DNA from: Gemmatimonadaceae bacterium
Lineage (GTDB): Bacteria > Gemmatimonadota > Gemmatimonadetes > Gemmatimonadales > Gemmatimonadaceae
DNA: 9,639 nucleotides
Assembly (NCBI GenBank): GCA_025357975.1
Contig: JANYKY010000159.1
Span: 1-9,639 of the forward strand
Reading direction: 5' to 3'
In this document: piece by piece, positions 6,941-9,639 of the stretch
Layout of the letters: each line of letters starts with the position of its first letter
Position numbering within the stretch: the stretch's first letter is position 1
The notes under the pieces: generated by a model
Database searches by the model: none
What the model saw: the letters and a program-made list of their open reading frames with translations, nothing else
Told to the model about the DNA's origin: nothing
Program-made: the position numbers and the translations under genes

Positions 6941-7914
6941 GCTCTGGCAAGCGTCATGATTTTGTTATCGAGGCGGACGGCGACGTCCGCCTCGATCTCG
7001 TTGTGGCTGAGCGAGCGGGACTTTCGCGAACTCAATCGGCGACGCTGATAGCCATAGGAAACGTGACCGTCAACGGCAATCGCGAGAAGGCGAGTTACAA
7101 ACCGATTGCTGGAGATCGCATTGTTGCCGAGGAGCCGGCGCTGCATGAAATCGAGATGCTTCCGGAGTCGATCGATATCGACGTCATGTTCGAGGACGAA
7201 CATTTACTGGTAGTGAACAAGTCCGCGGGAATGGTCGTTCATCCAGCTCCTGGCAATTGGACTGGAACCCTCGTGAACGCGCTGCTGGGGCGCGGTGGGT
7301 CTCTCGCCGAAGGTGCAGAACCCGATCGCGCGGGGATCGTGCATCGCCTCGACAAGGAAACATCGGGACTTTTGATCGTGGCGAAGACAGATCGGGCGCA
7401 CAGAATTCTCAGCGCGGCCATCGCAGCGCGGCGTGTTCGCCGGAGGTACGCTGTGATGATATGGGGCCACCTGCAGGGTGATGCTCTCACGGTAGACAAA
7501 CCCGTCGCAAGAGATCCGCGAGACCGAAAGCGCATGGCAATCGTCAATAACGGCAGGCAGGCGAAGACGGACTTCCTCCGGCTCGCCCGCTTTGGACCGG
7601 GAGACCTGTTGCGTGCACAGCTGCACACTGGCCGAACCCACCAGATTCGCGTTCACCTGGCGTCGGTCGGGCATCCAGTCATGGGTGACGATGTGTATGG
7701 CGGCAGTGGTGGTCGGAAGATGGTTGGGTTGGAGCCGAAGCGGCATTTTCTGCACGCAGCATGGCTCCAGTTCAATCACCCGATAACTGGCACGCCGATG
7801 GACATCCGATCACCATTGCCCGACGATCTCCGCAACTCTCTCCGAAAGATCGGAGAGGGCGAAGCCGTTGCGCAGGCCGAGGATCCACTCGCCGCGCTCG
7901 GCTTCCATGACTAG
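6937..7914 (+). CDS. rluD: RluD/RluA-family 23S rRNA pseudouridine synthase
   Basis: The product is a pseudouridine synthase that isomerises uridines, in RluD at positions 1911, 1915 and 1917 of 23S rRNA helix 69 (E. coli numbering). The order is a short N-terminal stretch, an S4 RNA-binding domain (RLDLVVAERAGLSRTQ to AGDRIVAEEP), and the catalytic domain with MVVHPAPGNWTGTLVNALL, HRLDKETSGLLIVAKT, and TGRTHQIRVHLASVGHPVMGDDVYGG. Asp of HRLDKE (codon at 7351, residue 139 from the chosen start) is the catalytic aspartate. The start is uncertain. No ATG, GTG or TTG occurs in frame between 6829 and 7003; GTG 7003 would cut into the S4 domain, and ATG 6820 or GTG 6829 would overlap lspA by more than 110 nt. 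CTG at 6937 overlaps the lspA stop (CTGA) with GGGAAG nine bases upstream. The target (RluD against RluC or RluA) is by overall similarity. The 3' end overlaps cheW by 8 nt. Confidence 0.9.
   Translation: MSSGKRHDFVIEADGDVRLDLVVAERAGLSRTQSATLIAIGNVTVNGNREKASYKPIAGDRIVAEEPALHEIEMLPESIDIDVMFEDEHLLVVNKSAGMVVHPAPGNWTGTLVNALLGRGGSLAEGAEPDRAGIVHRLDKETSGLLIVAKTDRAHRILSAAIAARRVRRRYAVMIWGHLQGDALTVDKPVARDPRDRKRMAIVNNGRQAKTDFLRLARFGPGDLLRAQLHTGRTHQIRVHLASVGHPVMGDDVYGGSGGRKMVGLEPKRHFLHAAWLQFNHPITGTPMDIRSPLPDDLRNSLRKIGEGEAVAQAEDPLAALGFHD
6967..6996 (+). repeat. perfect 13-bp inverted repeat with GCGA tetraloop at the 5' end of rluD
   Basis: The arm ATCGAGGCGGACG (6967-6979) is followed by GCGA (6980-6983) and the exact reverse complement CGTCCGCCTCGAT (6984-6996). 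GCGA belongs to the GNRA tetraloops, which stabilise RNA hairpins. It begins 30 nt after the probable CTG start and ends 6 nt before the alternative GTG at 7003. No T-run follows, so it is not a standard intrinsic terminator. It encodes IEADGDVRLD, normal for the start of an RluD S4 domain. A role in translation or RNA processing is inference. Confidence 0.75.
7836..7859 (+). repeat. inverted repeat (possible hairpin) near the 3' end of rluD
   Basis: CTCTCCGA (7838-7845) and TCGGAGAG (7850-7857) form a perfect 8-bp stem around the loop AAGA, extended by one G-T and one C-G pair. It lies about 50 nt before the cheW start and has no T-run after it. Stems of this size are expected about once by chance in a window of this length, so it is recorded only as structure. 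Confidence 0.4.
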
Positions 7915-8362
7915 CGACGACACCGCAGCAGTAATCGATCCGGCGCCGGCCACGGCGCGCGACCTTTTTTCGGCCGCCGTTCCGGCGTCACCTGCCCCGC
8001 AGGTGGACATGAAACGCGTTCTCGTGTTCACGCTCGCAGGCCGCGCGCGGTGCTGCGCGATCGATGAAGTCCGCGAAATCGTGCCGATTACGGTCACTAC
8101 TCGTCTTCCAGGTGCGCCCTCCTACGTGAGGGGACTCATCAATCTTCGCGGCAGTCTCGTGACTGTCATGGATGCCGCGCTGTGTCTCTACGGGGTTCCG
8201 GCGGATGATACAGTTGCGAGCATTCTGCTGGTCGAGTATCGGGGACGAATGGCCGGCGTGATCGTGGACAACGTTTTCGATATTCAATCGCTTCCCGCGC
8301 TTGAGCTCAACGACGGTTCTATGCTCGATTTGCACGCGATGGTTGAAACCGCTCTCGCCTGA
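7907..8362 (+). CDS. cheW: chemotaxis adaptor protein CheW
   Basis: CheW bridges chemoreceptors and the kinase CheA in the membrane-proximal signalling array. From ATG 7907 the protein is 151 residues: about 34 Ala/Pro/Asp-rich residues that look disordered, then a CheW domain from MKRVLVFTLAG. Domain features are CCAIDEVREIV (strand and helix after the first sheet), the hallmark YVRGLINLRGSLVTVMD, and a second half with ILLVEYRGRMAGVIVDNVFDI. E. coli CheW is 167 residues and lacks such a leader. An alternative ATG at 8009, with AGGTGG just before it, would give a bare 117-residue domain, so the leader needs proof. I prefer 7907 because it overlaps the rluD stop by 8 nt, in keeping with the tight coupling of the other genes, although no clear ribosome binding site precedes it. 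The stop is followed at once by the ribosome binding site of cheY. Confidence 0.93.
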   Translation: MTSDDTAAVIDPAPATARDLFSAAVPASPAPQVDMKRVLVFTLAGRARCCAIDEVREIVPITVTTRLPGAPSYVRGLINLRGSLVTVMDAALCLYGVPADDTVASILLVEYRGRMAGVIVDNVFDIQSLPALELNDGSMLDLHAMVETALA

Positions 8363-8367
8363 GGAGG
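8361..8367 (+). promoter_or_regulatory. strong ribosome binding site of cheY
   Basis: GAGGAGG overlaps the cheW stop codon and stands 6 nt before the GTG start of cheY. It is the best Shine-Dalgarno match in the window and decides the GTG at 8374; the ATG at 8369 is out of frame. It suggests that CheY is made in higher amounts than its neighbours. Confidence 0.8.
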
Positions 8368-8373
8368 CATGCA

Positions 8374-8736
8374 GTGAACAACACAGTATTGGTGTGCGAT
8401 GACGCGGTGTTCATGCGCACGATGATCGGCGATATACTCACGCAAGCGGGGCTCGAAGTGATCGGGGAGGCCGATTCGGGAACACAGGCCGTGGAGAAAT
8501 ACAAGGCGCTGCGTCCGGACCTGGTGACGATGGACATCATCATGCCGGAAATGGGTGGCATTGACGCAGTGAGGGCGATCACAACCTTCGATCCGCAGGC
8601 TCGCGTCCTCATGTGCAGCGCCATGGGACAACAGGCTCTCGTGGCCGAGGCAATTCAGGCCGGCGCGAAAGATTTCGTGGTGAAGCCGTTCCAGCCCAGC
8701 CGCGTGCTCGAAGCGGTACAACGGGTGCTTGGCTAA
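8374..8736 (+). CDS. cheY: chemotaxis response regulator CheY
   Basis: This single-domain receiver of 120 residues takes a phosphoryl group from CheA and, in its family, binds the flagellar motor switch (FliM/FliN). All active-site residues are present: the acidic pair D9-D10, phospho-acceptor D54 in TMDIIMPEMGG, S82 in MCSAMGQQ (Ser/Thr switch position), and K104 in VVKPF. The MCSAMGQQALVAEAIQAGAKDFVVKPF segment is like Bacillus/Thermotoga CheY and less like E. coli CheY. No output domain follows; the protein ends at the normal receiver length. The start is GTG. The stop TAA abuts the GTG of cheA. Together with cheW before and cheA after, a role in flagellar or other taxis is strongly suggested, although no motor or receptor gene is in view. 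Confidence 0.96.
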   Translation: MNNTVLVCDDAVFMRTMIGDILTQAGLEVIGEADSGTQAVEKYKALRPDLVTMDIIMPEMGGIDAVRAITTFDPQARVLMCSAMGQQALVAEAIQAGAKDFVVKPFQPSRVLEAVQRVLG

Positions 8737-9639
8737 GTGAACACGAAGCGCTACGCGGAGTTATTCCGCGCTGAGGCCCGAGAGCGACTGGCGGAGATGA
8801 ATACTTCGCTTCTTGCAATCGAGCGCGGCGAGGGACTCGATCGCGTAGCGGAGTTGTTTCGCGCGGTGCACACGGTGAAAGGAATGAGCGCGGCGATGGG
8901 TTACGAATCGGTGCGCGACCTGTCGCATGCGCTCGAGACACTGCTCGATCTCATGCGTCGCGATACGATCGCAATTACGCCCACAGTGGTCGAGGCGCTG
9001 TTCGAGGCGGTCGATGCGCTCGAATCGGCCGTTGTTGCGGCCTGTCGCGAGACACCGGGGGTAACCGACGTTCGCGCCCTCGTATCGAATCTGCAAAGCA
9101 TGGCTGCGCAGAACGCACCGGAGATCGAGCCAGACCTTGCGGCGATGCAGACGATGGAGTGGCCCACGATGCGGGTGGCACTGTCTCCAGCTCCGAAGGA
9201 AACTCCAGTCCGGCCTGCTCCCGCCAGCTCGATCACGTCTCAGTCTGCTCCAGAAAAAAATCAACGCAGCATTCGTGTCGATGCGAAACGCCTCGACGCG
9301 TTGATGACATTGATCGGCGAGCTCGTAATCGCGAGAGGCCGGTTGCAGGAAGTGGCGCGGATTGCAGGAAATGCGGCAATCTCCGACGCGGTGCTCCAGG
9401 CCTCACGGTTGATAGGGAGCCTGCAAACGGAGATAACGACAGCGCGAATGGTGCCGGTCGGTCAGGCATTCGAGCGATTTGAGCGAATGGTGCGCGATAC
9501 GGCCAACTCCCTCGGCAAGAAAGTCGTGTTCGAAGTTCTTGGCTCCGACATCGAAGTGGACAAGTCAGTGCTCGACGAGATCGGTGATCCAGTAATGCAT
9601 CTTCTCCGCAACGCACTCGATCACGGTGTCGAAACGCCG
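8737..9639 (+). CDS. cheA: chemotaxis histidine kinase CheA, 5' part (C-terminus outside window)
   Basis: CheA is the histidine kinase of the chemotaxis array; it autophosphorylates in trans and passes phosphate to CheY (and CheB). The frame is open for 301 codons to the window edge. An N-terminal Hpt/P1 domain covers about 1-110 with phospho-acceptor H45 in HTVKGMSAAMG. A proline/alanine-rich linker of about 65 residues follows, then the P3 dimerisation helices from S178 (SIRVDAKRLDALMTLIGELVIARGRL and ARMVPVGQAFERF). The start of the P4 ATPase domain has the N-box HLLRNALDHG at 288-297. The rest of P4 and the CheW-like P5 must lie downstream. There is no room for a folded P2 (CheY-binding) domain between P1 and P3. 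The GTG start abuts the cheY stop (TAAGTG); no clear ribosome binding site is seen, so translational coupling is likely. A later ATG at 8797 would remove the first Hpt helix. Confidence 0.95.
   Translation, partial: MNTKRYAELFRAEARERLAEMNTSLLAIERGEGLDRVAELFRAVHTVKGMSAAMGYESVRDLSHALETLLDLMRRDTIAITPTVVEALFEAVDALESAVVAACRETPGVTDVRALVSNLQSMAAQNAPEIEPDLAAMQTMEWPTMRVALSPAPKETPVRPAPASSITSQSAPEKNQRSIRVDAKRLDALMTLIGELVIARGRLQEVARIAGNAAISDAVLQASRLIGSLQTEITTARMVPVGQAFERFERMVRDTANSLGKKVVFEVLGSDIEVDKSVLDEIGDPVMHLLRNALDHGVETP

Noticed and set aside
9254..9260. Run of seven A in the CheA linker as a possible slippage or frameshift site
   Set aside because: No clear downstream stimulatory structure, and the -1 frame leads to a tail ending at 9482 without any domain. 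Ordinary Glu-Lys-Asn codons explain it.
1..9639. tRNA, rRNA, CRISPR, insertion sequence or prophage signals
   Set aside because: Nearly every base lies in the ten genes. No cloverleaf, spaced direct repeats, transposase motif or integrase motif was seen.

Overview
The window holds ten protein-coding genes, all on the + strand and almost without spacers. The first (dxr) is cut by the left edge and the last (cheA) by the right edge. GC-rich codon use, type II isoleucyl-tRNA synthetase, a dxr-rseP pair, an ileS-lspA neighbourhood and a Thermotoga/Bacillus-style CheY point to a motile, diderm-type environmental bacterium. Gemmatimonadota or a related phylum is my best guess, at moderate confidence, inferred from gene order and protein flavour and not from a database match.

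Layout: 2-805 dxr (isoprenoid MEP pathway, 3' part); 805-1971 rseP (site-2 membrane protease); 2024-2707 YggS-type PLP-binding protein; 2704-5961 ileS (type II IleRS); 5962-6384 TraR/DksA-type C4 zinc-finger protein closest in style to YteA; 6365-6940 lspA (lipoprotein signal peptidase); about 6937-7914 RluD-type pseudouridine synthase; 7907-8362 cheW; 8374-8736 cheY; 8737-9639 cheA (5' part). Junctions are a 1-nt overlap (dxr/rseP), a 52-nt gap (rseP/yggS), a 4-nt ATGA overlap (yggS/ileS), abutting (ileS/zinc finger), a 20-nt overlap (zinc finger/lspA), a probable 4-nt CTGA overlap (lspA/rluD), an 8-nt overlap (rluD/cheW), an 11-nt gap holding a strong ribosome binding site (cheW/cheY), and abutting (cheY/cheA). 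I see no convincing promoter or rho-independent terminator, so the whole block could be one long transcript.

Functionally the left and middle parts are envelope and translation housekeeping: isoprenoid precursor synthesis, intramembrane proteolysis, PLP homeostasis, tRNA charging, lipoprotein maturation and rRNA modification. The right part is the core of a chemotaxis signalling complex (CheW adaptor, CheA kinase, CheY output regulator), tightly joined to the housekeeping genes.

No wholly new system is evident. The best leads are: (1) a palindromic, repeat-like in-frame insertion of about 20 codons in ileS just before KMSKS; (2) a perfect 13-bp inverted repeat with a GCGA tetraloop at the 5' end of rluD; and (3) the lack of any ordinary start codon for rluD at the right place, with a CTG overlapping the lspA stop as the likely start.
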